Below are positions 7,694 to 14,707 of a stretch of DNA of 34,826 bases, one piece after another. The notes under the pieces were generated by a model. The model saw only the letters and a program-made list of their open reading frames with translations, ran no database searches and had not been told where the DNA came from. This stretch comes from UBA1715 sp045599365 (lineage in GTDB: Bacteria; Bacteroidota; Bacteroidia; Bacteroidales; UBA1715). The translations under genes were made by a program, and so were the position numbers. The DNA lies in the NCBI GenBank assembly GCA_045599365.1, contig JAZRVS010000146.1, forward strand, positions 1-34,826, given 5' to 3'. How positions within the stretch are numbered: position 1 is the first letter of the stretch; the number at the start of each line of letters is the position of its first letter.

Positions 7694-8632
7694 ATGAGGA
7701 TTTTACTAACAGGTGGTACTGGTTTTATTGGTTCTCATGTCCTCATGGAATTGTTGCGTAGAGGTCATGAGGTAACGGTAATTGCACGTAATTCAACCAA
7801 AGTACCAGCTTTTGAGAATATACAAAATCTTCATCTTGTACAAATGAGTTTGACTGAATTTGATAAAATTCCGTTGATTGTTCAAGGGCAAGATGCTGTC
7901 GTTCACATCGCTTTGTGTATGAAAGGTGATAATGCCGTTGATGTTTTGATGAGTGATACTGTCGCCTCCGTATTTCTTGCAAATGAGTCAGCAAAAGCGG
8001 GAGTAAAACAATTTATTTATACATCGTCAACAGCCTCGGTTGATTCGGTTTATGCTTCTTCAAATCCAGTTTGTATAAAACCAACCGATACGTCGGTAAC
8101 AATTGATTGTCGCCATGATCCTTGTTCCTATTATGGCGCAACGAAAGCCGCTACAGAAGATTTTTTGTTTGCTATTTCTGGCGAAACAAGAATGAGAGTG
8201 AATATTATTCGTCCAGGTTATACATTTGGTAATCCTGTTGTTGAAGGCGCTTATACACAACCAGATACGAGATTTAAAACTATTGTGGAATGTGCGTTGA
8301 ACAATCAAGATATTCATCTTGTGAAAAACGATGGGACGCAATTCATTTGGGCTGACGATATTGCTAAACTGTATGCCAATCTTTTGGAATCAAATTATTG
8401 TAAAAAAACATATTTCGCTCTGGCAAAAGAATTTGTTACTTGGGAACAAATAGCTCAAGATTGTGTGAAAATGTGCGGATCAACATCGAAAATTATTGTG
8501 GAAGATTTAGGTTGGAGCAATAATCCTCTTTTGTTTGATGTATCGGAAATGAAACAAGATTTTCATCTTGAATTTTCATCGTATCCTCATATTTTGACAC
8601 ATATTCAATATTGGATAGAAACTTTAAAATAA
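7694..8632 (+). CDS. NAD(P)-dependent epimerase/dehydratase (extended SDR)
   Basis: Rossmann-fold enzyme of the extended short-chain dehydrogenase family. The nucleotide-binding motif GGTGFIG is near residues 7-13. The active-site motif YYGATK carries the YxxxK pair, preceded by the conserved TSSTASVD strand end. Length 312 aa matches nucleoside-sugar epimerase-like or dihydroflavonol reductase-like proteins; the substrate cannot be told from sequence. It begins 35 bases after the STAS gene, behind a short heptad repeat, and may be the last gene of the operon because a long hairpin follows its stop. Confidence 0.85.
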   Translation: MRILLTGGTGFIGSHVLMELLRRGHEVTVIARNSTKVPAFENIQNLHLVQMSLTEFDKIPLIVQGQDAVVHIALCMKGDNAVDVLMSDTVASVFLANESAKAGVKQFIYTSSTASVDSVYASSNPVCIKPTDTSVTIDCRHDPCSYYGATKAATEDFLFAISGETRMRVNIIRPGYTFGNPVVEGAYTQPDTRFKTIVECALNNQDIHLVKNDGTQFIWADDIAKLYANLLESNYCKKTYFALAKEFVTWEQIAQDCVKMCGSTSKIIVEDLGWSNNPLLFDVSEMKQDFHLEFSSYPHILTHIQYWIETLK

Positions 8633-8634
8633 TG

Positions 8635-8680
8635 GTCTAATACACATTAGATTAGTGAATTACCTAATGTGGAATTAGAC
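8635..8680 (+). terminator. Strong hairpin after the SDR gene (terminator-like)
   Basis: Left arm GTCTAAT (8635-8641) plus CACATTAG (8643-8650) pairs with CTAATGTG (8664-8671) plus ATTAGAC (8674-8680). This gives 15 base pairs with a small internal bulge and a 13-base loop. It begins three bases after the SDR stop codon. There is no U-run, so it may be a 3'-end stabiliser or processing structure and not a classical intrinsic terminator. It overlaps an alternative hairpin at 8667-8716. Confidence 0.55.
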
Positions 8681-8716
8681 TAACTGATAGAAGAATTTCA
8701 TTGTAAAATTCCACAT
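8667..8716 (+). other. Alternative hairpin, mutually exclusive with 8635-8680
   Basis: ATGTGGAATT (8667-8676) is a perfect 10-base inverted match to AATTCCACAT (8707-8716). A smaller GAATTT/AAATTC hairpin (8693-8711) is nested between the arms and competes with the right arm. The left arm shares bases with the 8635-8680 hairpin, so only one can form at a time. Whether it is regulatory is inference. Confidence 0.4.
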
Positions 8717-8749
8717 CAATAGTTTCGCAGGAAGTGTTAATTGTAAAAT

Positions 8750-9433
8750 ATGAATCGAATTTGCAAAATATTGACAGTGTTCCTTTTTCCATTACTTTGT
8801 TTGTCGGTTGAAGCACAAACCGCATCACCAGATTCGGTTGTCGTATCGTATGTTGATTCTTTGCACTTATGGCAAGAAATTCGATTGTCATTTGAAGGAA
8901 ATCTCTACTCCCGAAAATATTATAACGACTCATTGTTGACTCAACAAGAGTACAAAGAAATCTATTATTACATGAATGGTCGTGAAAAAAGTGTTGCAGA
9001 TATACGAAATAATGTCTTTATGGGAAATGTAACTTCTTATTATAGCAATGGGCAAATTCGTCGTGCTGATTATTATGAAAATGGAAGTTTGGTTAGAGGA
9101 GATTGTTTTGCGACGAATGGAATGAAAATTTCGCATTCCGATTACAAAAAAGAGGCAGTGTATCCAGGTGGTATTTCAGCGTTATATACCATTATTTCAG
9201 TAAATTCACAGCAAATTTTTTTGCCCGATGACGAACTAATTGTGGGTATGGTTCAAGTAAAACTAACATTAAACAAAAAAGGAAAAATTATAGATAAGAA
9301 AGTGGTTAAACGTCTTCATCCTCTATATGACGCAGAAGTTTTGCGTATATGTGAACATTTGGGATATTTTGAACCAGAAGAGCGAGATGGTGAACCTGTT
9401 GTTGGTTCGTACATTTTGAGTTTGAAGTTTTAG
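8750..9433 (+). CDS. Exported MORN-like / TonB C-terminal domain protein
   Basis: A 227-residue protein with an N-terminal signal peptide (about residues 1-23, ending VEAQ). The middle (about 85-130) has MORN/YwqK-like repeats with SYYSNGQIRRADYYENGSLVRG. The C-terminal 70 residues (VQVKLTLNKKGKIIDKKVV to SYILSLKF) match the TonB C-terminal fold common in Bacteroidetes exported proteins. Unlike true TonB it lacks a transmembrane anchor and Pro-rich spacer, so energy transduction is unlikely; an envelope structural or sensing role is more plausible. A degenerate -7 box (TAGTTTCG, 8720-8727) precedes it. Confidence 0.75.
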   Translation: MNRICKILTVFLFPLLCLSVEAQTASPDSVVVSYVDSLHLWQEIRLSFEGNLYSRKYYNDSLLTQQEYKEIYYYMNGREKSVADIRNNVFMGNVTSYYSNGQIRRADYYENGSLVRGDCFATNGMKISHSDYKKEAVYPGGISALYTIISVNSQQIFLPDDELIVGMVQVKLTLNKKGKIIDKKVVKRLHPLYDAEVLRICEHLGYFEPEERDGEPVVGSYILSLKF

Positions 9434-9465
9434 TGGAGAGATGAGGTCAACAATCAATTAATTTC

Positions 9466-9473
9466 TATTTTTG
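9466..9473 (+). promoter_or_regulatory. Bacteroidetes-type -7 box of hisH
   Basis: TATTTTTG matches TAnnTTTG. The in-frame GTG at 9473 begins with the last base of this box, so it lies upstream of the expected transcription start (about 9480) and cannot be the translation start. This supports the ATG at 9491. Confidence 0.55.
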
Positions 9474-9490
9474 TGGAAATATTTGATACT

Positions 9491-10075
9491 ATGCAGGTAG
9501 CAATCGTAAAATACAATGCAGGAAACATTCAATCGGTGAGTTATGCACTCAATCGTTTGGGGATAGAACCAATAATTACGAACGATCCCGATGTATTGTA
9601 CAAGGCTGATAAAATTATATTTCCAGGAGTTGGAGACGCAGGAACGGCTATGCCATATCTTCGCGAACGTCATCTTGATGAAGTTTTAGTGTCGCTTAAA
9701 CAACCGTTTTTAGGAATTTGCTTTGGCATGCAGCTTATGTGCAAACATTCCGAAGAAGGAGACGTTGATTGTTTAGGAATTTTTGACGTAAATGTTAAAA
9801 GATTCCCTTCGGGAACAGAGAAAATTCCACACATGGGTTGGAATACGATTACCGATTTGAAAGGGACACTATTAAAAGGGATTAATCCTGAAAGTTACGT
9901 GTATTTTGTTCATAGTTATTATGCTGAAATGAATCAACATTGCACTGCAACGTGTAATTATGTGTTGGATTTTAGTGCAGGAATTGAAAAAGATAATTTT
10001 TTTGCATTTCAGTTTCATCCAGAAAAAAGCGGTTTGGTTGGGTCGCAAATTCTCAAGAATTTCATTGATTTATAA
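9491..10075 (+). CDS. hisH: Imidazole glycerol phosphate synthase, glutaminase subunit
   Basis: Class I glutamine amidotransferase that hydrolyses glutamine and channels ammonia to HisF in histidine synthesis. The nucleophile elbow GICFGMQ gives Cys77; FHPEKSG gives His176 and Glu178 of the catalytic triad. The N-terminus VAIVKYNAGNIQSV and the PGVGDAGTAMPYL segment are HisH signatures. It is 194 aa from the ATG at 9491; upstream GTG rejected because it overlaps the promoter. No hisF, hisA or other his gene is in the window, which is unusual. Its stop overlaps the next start by one base (TAATG). HisH2-type proteins in surface-sugar amidation are an alternative, but no sugar genes are adjacent. 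Confidence 0.9.
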   Translation: MQVAIVKYNAGNIQSVSYALNRLGIEPIITNDPDVLYKADKIIFPGVGDAGTAMPYLRERHLDEVLVSLKQPFLGICFGMQLMCKHSEEGDVDCLGIFDVNVKRFPSGTEKIPHMGWNTITDLKGTLLKGINPESYVYFVHSYYAEMNQHCTATCNYVLDFSAGIEKDNFFAFQFHPEKSGLVGSQILKNFIDL

Positions 10076-10464
10076 TGCCGAAAATAGAGGAAAATATCCG
10101 TGTTGATAAATGGTTGTGGGCTGTTCGTTTGTATAAAACTCGCAGTTTAGCAACAAAGGCTTGTCAAAACAATCAGATTTCTATTGATGGTGTGTACGTA
10201 AAGCCATCACATTTGTTAAAAATTGGGACAATAGTGAACATAAAACGTCCACCGATTGTTCGTTCGTATGAAGTCTTGGGATTGCTTGCACAACGTGAGT
10301 CCGCAAAAGTTGTTGTTGATTTTGTAAAAGACGTGACTCCCCAATCTGAATTACAAAAATTGGAGGATGTAAAATTGGTCTTTACTGTACGTCGCGACAA
10401 AGGATCTGGACGTCCAACAAAAAAAGAACGACGTGCATTAGAAGAGTTTGGATACTTAGAATAG
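10075..10464 (+). CDS. S4-domain RNA-binding protein (HslR/Hsp15-like)
   Basis: Small S4-domain protein, similar to Hsp15 (HslR), which binds stalled 50S subunits carrying nascent chains. The S4 domain covers about residues 8-70, opening RVDKWLWAVRLYKTRSLA and followed by NQISIDGVYVKPSH. The C-terminal tail is basic (GSGRPTKKERR). Length 129 aa agrees with Hsp15. Translation is coupled to hisH through a one-base stop/start overlap, although the two functions have no obvious link. Family call is strong; the exact ribosomal role is inferred from E. coli. Confidence 0.88.
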   Translation: MPKIEENIRVDKWLWAVRLYKTRSLATKACQNNQISIDGVYVKPSHLLKIGTIVNIKRPPIVRSYEVLGLLAQRESAKVVVDFVKDVTPQSELQKLEDVKLVFTVRRDKGSGRPTKKERRALEEFGYLE

Positions 10465-10527
10465 TTAAGAATTAAGAAGTAAGAGTTAGGAATTAAGACT
10501 TATGCTAAACTCCAATCACTAATCACT
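10464..10527. repeat. Two heptad tracts: (R)TTAAGA x5 and AATCACT x2
   Basis: Immediately after the S4-gene stop (which ends at 10464) come five 7-mers in register: GTTAAGA, ATTAAGA, AGTAAGA, GTTAGGA, ATTAAGA (10464-10498). After 15 unrelated bases there are two AATCACT 7-mers (10514-10527). The first unit type recurs at 24653-24701 and 12009-12022, the second at 7679-7692. The 7-bp spacing is seen directly. Confidence 0.75.
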
Positions 10528-10595
10528 CCTCTCCTTTTGTTGAAAACTATATCATAACTAATAGTTATTTCTCGTTATTTAAATAAATTTTAAGA

Positions 10596-10603
10596 TAATT
10601 TTG
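10596..10603 (+). promoter_or_regulatory. Bacteroidetes-type -7 box of the gene at 10622
   Basis: TAATTTTG matches TAnnTTTG, 19 bases ahead of the ATG at 10622. It includes the in-frame TTG at 10601, which therefore is not a start codon. Confidence 0.5.
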
Positions 10604-10621
10604 CTTGCAAATTTTAATACA

Positions 10622-12007
10622 ATGAAGAAATTTCTTTTACTCATAATGGGTTTGGCTGTAGCGTGCGGTGTATTCGCTCAAAATCAAAATGAATTTATGA
10701 TTTATGGTAAAATAAAAGCCGTAAATGGTCCAGCAGAAGGAGTTACAGTTAAGGTAACACAACGAGGATATAAGTTCGCAGAAGTGCAAACGGACGCTAA
10801 AGGTGGTTATCAGCTTTTCCTTCCATACGGAAAAACGTACGTAATTACATATACGAAAGATGGTTTCCAAACATTAACATTTGAAGCACAATTAGAATTG
10901 CCATCTAATGCTCCTCAATGTTGTTATCGACCATTGGAAATTTCATACCATTTGTTTAATCCAGAAGAAAAATATAAAAAATTGTATGAAAAGACGTTTC
11001 ATTACATCGCGTATGAAAAAAATTTGAAGGGCTTTAATTACGATTTGGATATTGATTATATGATACAACAACGTATCGTTAATACAGAGTTGTTTGCTCA
11101 GCAATTGCAACTTGCACAAAATGGAGCAGAAACCCATAAAGATTCTATTAAAGCGGAAAAACGTTATATGGCACTTATAAACCAAGGTACTGTGTATTAC
11201 GAAAAATCTCAATTTTATGCAGCACGTAAGTTTTTCAGTGAAGCATCTAAATTGAAACCACAGCGCATGTATCCATATTACAAGTTGGAAGATATAAAGA
11301 CAGAATTGGAACGTTTTGAAACGAAAGCAGAATTGTTGGGAATCAATCTCGATTCATTGATTGCTCAAGAGTTGGCAAAAACCGATGTCGCAGAAGAAGG
11401 TCCTAAAACGTATCCAGCATACGTTCCGTTAACAGATCAACAAGTTGAGGAAATTTTCCGTTCCGAATTACAAAAACAAGTTTATGCTTCAAGTTCAAAT
11501 GTGGCAGAAGGTAATAGAACAATGCGTTTGATGGATGAATTCTTTAGCGAAGAAACTAAACATAATACTGCAATTGCTAAAACAGAACCAAAGAAAAAAG
11601 AAAAGAAGAAAGTTGAAGAACCTGTTGTCGCACAAGAAGAACCAAAGAAAGAGGTCGTTGCTGAACCAATAGATTTATCTCAAAAACCAACGAAACCAAA
11701 AACAGTCGCAAGACAAGAACCAGTCAAAAAAGTTGTAGATTTTGCAACATATCAAGATTCGTTGATGAACAAATATCCTAATGAACGTACGATAGAAGTT
11801 ACGCAAGATGCTCACAAAAAGACCACTCGTGTATTTATGAACGATGGAAAACATGTGGAGATTTATTCTATGGTTGAACATAGTTGGGGGGCAACATATT
11901 ATTTCTACGAGGATTATCCAACAGGAATGACAAGTATTGGTTATGCTGCGTTTGTTAACAAAACGAAGTTGACAGATTTAAGCAATATTCAACCTACAAA
12001 TCAGTAG
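10622..12007 (+). CDS. Exported protein with carboxypeptidase regulatory-like domain and charged linker
   Basis: A 461-residue exported protein; the signal peptide is at about 1-20 (MKKFLLLIMGLAVACGVFAQ). Residues about 25-105 form a carboxypeptidase regulatory-like beta-sandwich (IYGKIKAVNGPAEGVTVKV, then DAKGGYQLFLPYGKTYVITY). A long helical region follows, containing one TPR-like stretch (INQGTVYYEKSQFYAARKFF). From about 310-370 is a Lys/Glu/Pro-rich low-complexity linker with repeated EPKK units, then a small C-terminal domain (TTRVFMNDGKHVEIYSMVEH). The layout suggests a periplasmic envelope protein. I do not recognise a named family for the whole. Confidence 0.8.
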   Translation: MKKFLLLIMGLAVACGVFAQNQNEFMIYGKIKAVNGPAEGVTVKVTQRGYKFAEVQTDAKGGYQLFLPYGKTYVITYTKDGFQTLTFEAQLELPSNAPQCCYRPLEISYHLFNPEEKYKKLYEKTFHYIAYEKNLKGFNYDLDIDYMIQQRIVNTELFAQQLQLAQNGAETHKDSIKAEKRYMALINQGTVYYEKSQFYAARKFFSEASKLKPQRMYPYYKLEDIKTELERFETKAELLGINLDSLIAQELAKTDVAEEGPKTYPAYVPLTDQQVEEIFRSELQKQVYASSSNVAEGNRTMRLMDEFFSEETKHNTAIAKTEPKKKEKKKVEEPVVAQEEPKKEVVAEPIDLSQKPTKPKTVARQEPVKKVVDFATYQDSLMNKYPNERTIEVTQDAHKKTTRVFMNDGKHVEIYSMVEHSWGATYYFYEDYPTGMTSIGYAAFVNKTKLTDLSNIQPTNQ

Positions 12008-12008
12008 A

Positions 12009-12022
12009 ATTAAGAGTTTAGA
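12009..12022. repeat. Two-unit heptad tract after a stop codon
   Basis: ATTAAGA followed by GTTTAGA starts one base after the TAG of the preceding gene (12005-12007). It is a short copy of the same 7-bp unit found after the S4 gene and at the end of the MFS gene. Confidence 0.45.
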
Positions 12023-12119
12023 TATTGTGCATGCTTTGTCTAAATATGAATTGGGAGATTAACGTGTCTTTCCTAAAAACAATTTTTTTTTACTCGTGAG
12101 TTTTGAGCTTTTAATCTAT

Positions 12120-12761
12120 TTATTTCCGCCCAAAATCAGCAGGAATTTCTCCCCATATTTCGGTTTCCCATTTATAAATAGGTGTTGTGTAGGTATGCGT
12201 TAGTAGCCACGTTTCTGCACGTTCAATAAGATTGAATATAGCTGCATTTCTGGTAGTTCGTTCTAGTTTTGTATTACATTTTTTGTGTTGAACCCAACCT
12301 ATAGCAATTTTAGAATCAGAATAAAGTGGAAGAGAGATATTGTTCTTTTCCATTAAGGCTAATCCGTGTACAATTGCCAGAAATTCACCAATATTGTTTG
12401 TCCCATCGGGTAAAGGACCAACATGAAACAATGTTTTGTTTGTATCAACAGCAACGCCTCTATATTCCATATCTCCAGGATTTCCGCTACAAGCAGCGTC
12501 AACAGCAATACTATTGATTATATACTTCGAATTTTGTTGTGGATTTTTCATCGTTTGTGCTTGTGTTTTTGGCTTTTTGGGGAGGGATAGCATCGCGTTT
12601 GTTCCTAATTTTAATGCTTCAAATGCGTCATCTTCAGTTTCGTAGGATTTGAATAACGCTCCTTGAAATTTATCTACAGCAGCACGACATTCGTCCCACG
12701 AGTAAAATACTCCCGTATCACGTCCTTTCCATACCACGTAGAACTTTTGCTTTTTTTTCAT
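12120..12761 (-). CDS. rnhA: Ribonuclease HI with N-terminal viroplasmin (caulimovirus VI-like) domain
   Basis: Degrades the RNA strand of RNA-DNA hybrids. Residues about 4-50 form the hybrid-binding viroplasmin-like domain (KFYVVWKGRDTGVFYSWDEC), seen also in eukaryotic RNase H1. The catalytic domain spans about 82-213, with acidic residues Asp88 (VDAACSGNPG), Glu126 (NIGEFLAI), Asp149 (YSDSK) and Asp209 (PADFG) in the expected order. The linker is Lys/Gln/Pro-rich. Length 213 aa is usual for Bacteroidetes enzymes of this type. It converges with the gene ending at 12007 and is divergent from grpE. Confidence 0.93.
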   Translation of the reverse strand: MKKKQKFYVVWKGRDTGVFYSWDECRAAVDKFQGALFKSYETEDDAFEALKLGTNAMLSLPKKPKTQAQTMKNPQQNSKYIINSIAVDAACSGNPGDMEYRGVAVDTNKTLFHVGPLPDGTNNIGEFLAIVHGLALMEKNNISLPLYSDSKIAIGWVQHKKCNTKLERTTRNAAIFNLIERAETWLLTHTYTTPIYKWETEIWGEIPADFGRK

Positions 12762-12812
12762 GTTTTTTATTGATTGTTTGTTGTTTCTATCAAAAAATCC
12801 CTATCTCACTGA

Positions 12813-12829
12813 CAAAAATACTATATTTG
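12813..12829. promoter_or_regulatory. Back-to-back -7 boxes between rnhA and grpE
   Basis: On the minus strand TATTTTTG (12813-12820) fits the -7 consensus for rnhA. One base away on the plus strand TATATTTG (12822-12829) fits it for grpE-dnaJ. This would give leaders of about 45 and 100 nt. Neither has a clear -33 TTTG, so the assignment is tentative. Confidence 0.4.
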
Positions 12830-12936
12830 CTCGATTTTTAATGACAGACTTGCAAAATTAGCATAAAATAACTGCCAGAATGTCTAAATAACTGATTGGC
12901 AAAGTTATTGACTGTAGAAAGTACAAAAAAATTAAA

Positions 12937-13518
12937 ATGGAAAACGAAGAAATGAAAGAAGAAACTGTTGGACAGGAATCAACGGAAACAGTGAAGGAAG
13001 AAACTGCGGAAAAAAGCGATGCGGAACAAGCAGAACAAACGAACGAAACAGAAGAAACGCTTCCAGACGATGAGTTGTCAGTAGCAAAGAAAGAGTTAGA
13101 GGATTTGAAAGATAAGCATTTGCGTCTTCAAGCTGAGTTTGACAATTATCGTCGCCGTACATTAAAGGAAAAAGCAGATTTAATTGCCACAGCGGGAGAA
13201 AAAGTGTTAGTTAATATTTTGCCCGTTGTTGACGACTTAGATAGAGCAATGGAATCAATTGTGTCAGCGCAAGATGTTGATGCCGTGCGTGAAGGTCTTG
13301 ATTTGATAGTGAATAAATTTCAATCTTTTTTGAAGTCAAATGGCGTGAGTGAAATAGAAGCAAAAGAACTTGATTTTGATGCTGATAAACACGAAGCTGT
13401 TACAAAGTTTCCAGCACCAACTGAAGAATTGAAGGGAAAGGTTATTGACGTTGTTCAAAAGGGGTATACATTGAATGGAAAAGTAATTCGTTTTTCAAAA
13501 GTTGTTGTTGGTGAATAA
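12937..13518 (+). CDS. grpE: Nucleotide exchange factor GrpE
   Basis: Exchanges ADP for ATP on DnaK in the chaperone cycle. The N-terminal 45 residues are a disordered Glu/Thr-rich tail, then a long coiled-coil helix (about 48-85) ends in the signature DNYRRRTLKEKADL. The beta-domain carries HEAVTKFPAPTEELKGKVIDVVQKGY and the end GKVIRFSKVVVG typical for GrpE. Length 193 aa is normal. dnaJ follows 11 bases downstream; dnaK is not in the window. No heat-shock operator (CIRCE) was found upstream. Confidence 0.97.
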   Translation: MENEEMKEETVGQESTETVKEETAEKSDAEQAEQTNETEETLPDDELSVAKKELEDLKDKHLRLQAEFDNYRRRTLKEKADLIATAGEKVLVNILPVVDDLDRAMESIVSAQDVDAVREGLDLIVNKFQSFLKSNGVSEIEAKELDFDADKHEAVTKFPAPTEELKGKVIDVVQKGYTLNGKVIRFSKVVVGE

Positions 13519-13529
13519 TTTTTAGTGCC

Positions 13530-14666
13530 ATGGCAGAAAAAAGAGATTATTACGAGGTGCTTGGCGTTTCAAAAAATGCCACAAAAGATGAGTTAAAAAA
13601 GGCTTATCGTAAACTTGCAATTAAGTATCACCCAGATAAAAATCCAGGCGATAAAGAGGCAGAAGAGAAGTTTAAAGAGGCTGCCGAAGCGTATGATGTG
13701 TTGAGTGATGATGCAAAGCGTCAACGATATGACAGATATGGTCATGCAGGTGTTGGAGGTGCATCAGGGAGCGGTTTTTCCGATGTGAATGATATTTTTT
13801 CTCATTTTGGTGATATTTTTGGCGACTTTTTTGGAGGTGGAAGTTTTGGTGGTTTTGGCGGTGGCGGTCGTAGCCGTATGGTTCGCAAAGGCGCAAATTT
13901 ACGCGTTAAGGTAAAATTGAATTTGCTTGAAATTGTTACTGGTGTCGAGAAAAAGATAAAAATTAAGAAAAAAGTCGCGTGTACTGCTTGTAATGGCACA
14001 GGAGCTGCTTCTTCAAACGATGTCCAAACGTGTCCTGATTGTAAAGGGAATGGTTCGGTGTATCGTACAACCAACACTATGTTTGGTATGATGCAACAAG
14101 AGGTTCAATGTAGTCGTTGTGGGGGCGATGGAAAACTTATTACGCATAAGTGTCCAACTTGTTCTGGAGAAGGAATTGTTGATGCTGAGGAAACAGTTAC
14201 CGTAAAGATTCCTGCTGGTGTTGCAGAAGGAATGCAGTTGACAATGAGAGGTCAAGGTAGCGCTCCTCGTCATGGTGGTGTCAACGGTGATTTGTATGTA
14301 CTTATTACCGAAGAAGAACAAGATGATTTTGAACGAGATGGAAACGATTTAATTTATGACTTAGATGTAAGTTTCCCTGATGCAGTACTCGGTTCTACAG
14401 TCGAAATTCCAACGGTAGAAGGAAAGGTGAAAATCAAAATAGATGAAGGTACGCAACCAGGGAAAATTTTCCGCCTTCGCGGAAAAGGTGTTCCAGATGT
14501 AAACGGATATGGTCGAGGTGATTTACTAGTTCATGTGAATGTGTTTGTTCCTAAAAATTTGTCAAAAGACGACAAAAAATTGGTTGAGAAAATGCAAGAA
14601 TCAGAATCATTTAAACCAAAGACAAAGACTGGCTTTTTTAATAGAATGAAAGATTTTTTTGATTAG
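13530..14666 (+). CDS. dnaJ: Chaperone protein DnaJ
   Basis: Type I Hsp40 that delivers substrates to DnaK and stimulates its ATPase. J domain at residues 1-70 with the HPD motif in KYHPDKNPGD; Gly/Phe-rich region about 75-120; zinc-binding region with four CxxCxGxG repeats (CTACNGTG, CPDCKGNG, CSRCGGDG, CPTCSGEG); C-terminal substrate-binding beta domains to residue 378. The start codon is the first ATG after the grpE stop. It is transcribed with grpE, while the following gene has its own promoter overlapping the dnaJ end. Confidence 0.98.
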   Translation: MAEKRDYYEVLGVSKNATKDELKKAYRKLAIKYHPDKNPGDKEAEEKFKEAAEAYDVLSDDAKRQRYDRYGHAGVGGASGSGFSDVNDIFSHFGDIFGDFFGGGSFGGFGGGGRSRMVRKGANLRVKVKLNLLEIVTGVEKKIKIKKKVACTACNGTGAASSNDVQTCPDCKGNGSVYRTTNTMFGMMQQEVQCSRCGGDGKLITHKCPTCSGEGIVDAEETVTVKIPAGVAEGMQLTMRGQGSAPRHGGVNGDLYVLITEEEQDDFERDGNDLIYDLDVSFPDAVLGSTVEIPTVEGKVKIKIDEGTQPGKIFRLRGKGVPDVNGYGRGDLLVHVNVFVPKNLSKDDKKLVEKMQESESFKPKTKTGFFNRMKDFFD

Positions 14667-14681
14667 TCATAAGAATCTTTG

Positions 14682-14689
14682 TAAGTTTG
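14682..14689 (+). promoter_or_regulatory. Promoter (TTTG...TAnnTTTG) of the 14708 gene
   Basis: TAAGTTTG is preceded by TTTG at 14658-14661 with a 20-base spacer, the best two-element Bacteroidetes promoter in the window. The -33 element lies inside the dnaJ 3' end. The TTG at 14687 falls in the -7 box, so translation should begin at the ATG at 14708. Confidence 0.65.
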
Positions 14690-14707
14690 CGTGTTTCGGT
14701 TGTAGTT

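Noticed and set aside
12023..12119. Terminator between the convergent genes ending at 12007 and 12120
   Set aside because: Only a very short ACTC/GAGT palindrome and a T-run in the wrong order were found, too weak to call.
13672..14321. Minus-strand open frames of 74-102 aa
   Set aside because: Shadows of dnaJ, produced by its Gly/Phe-rich and zinc-finger codons.
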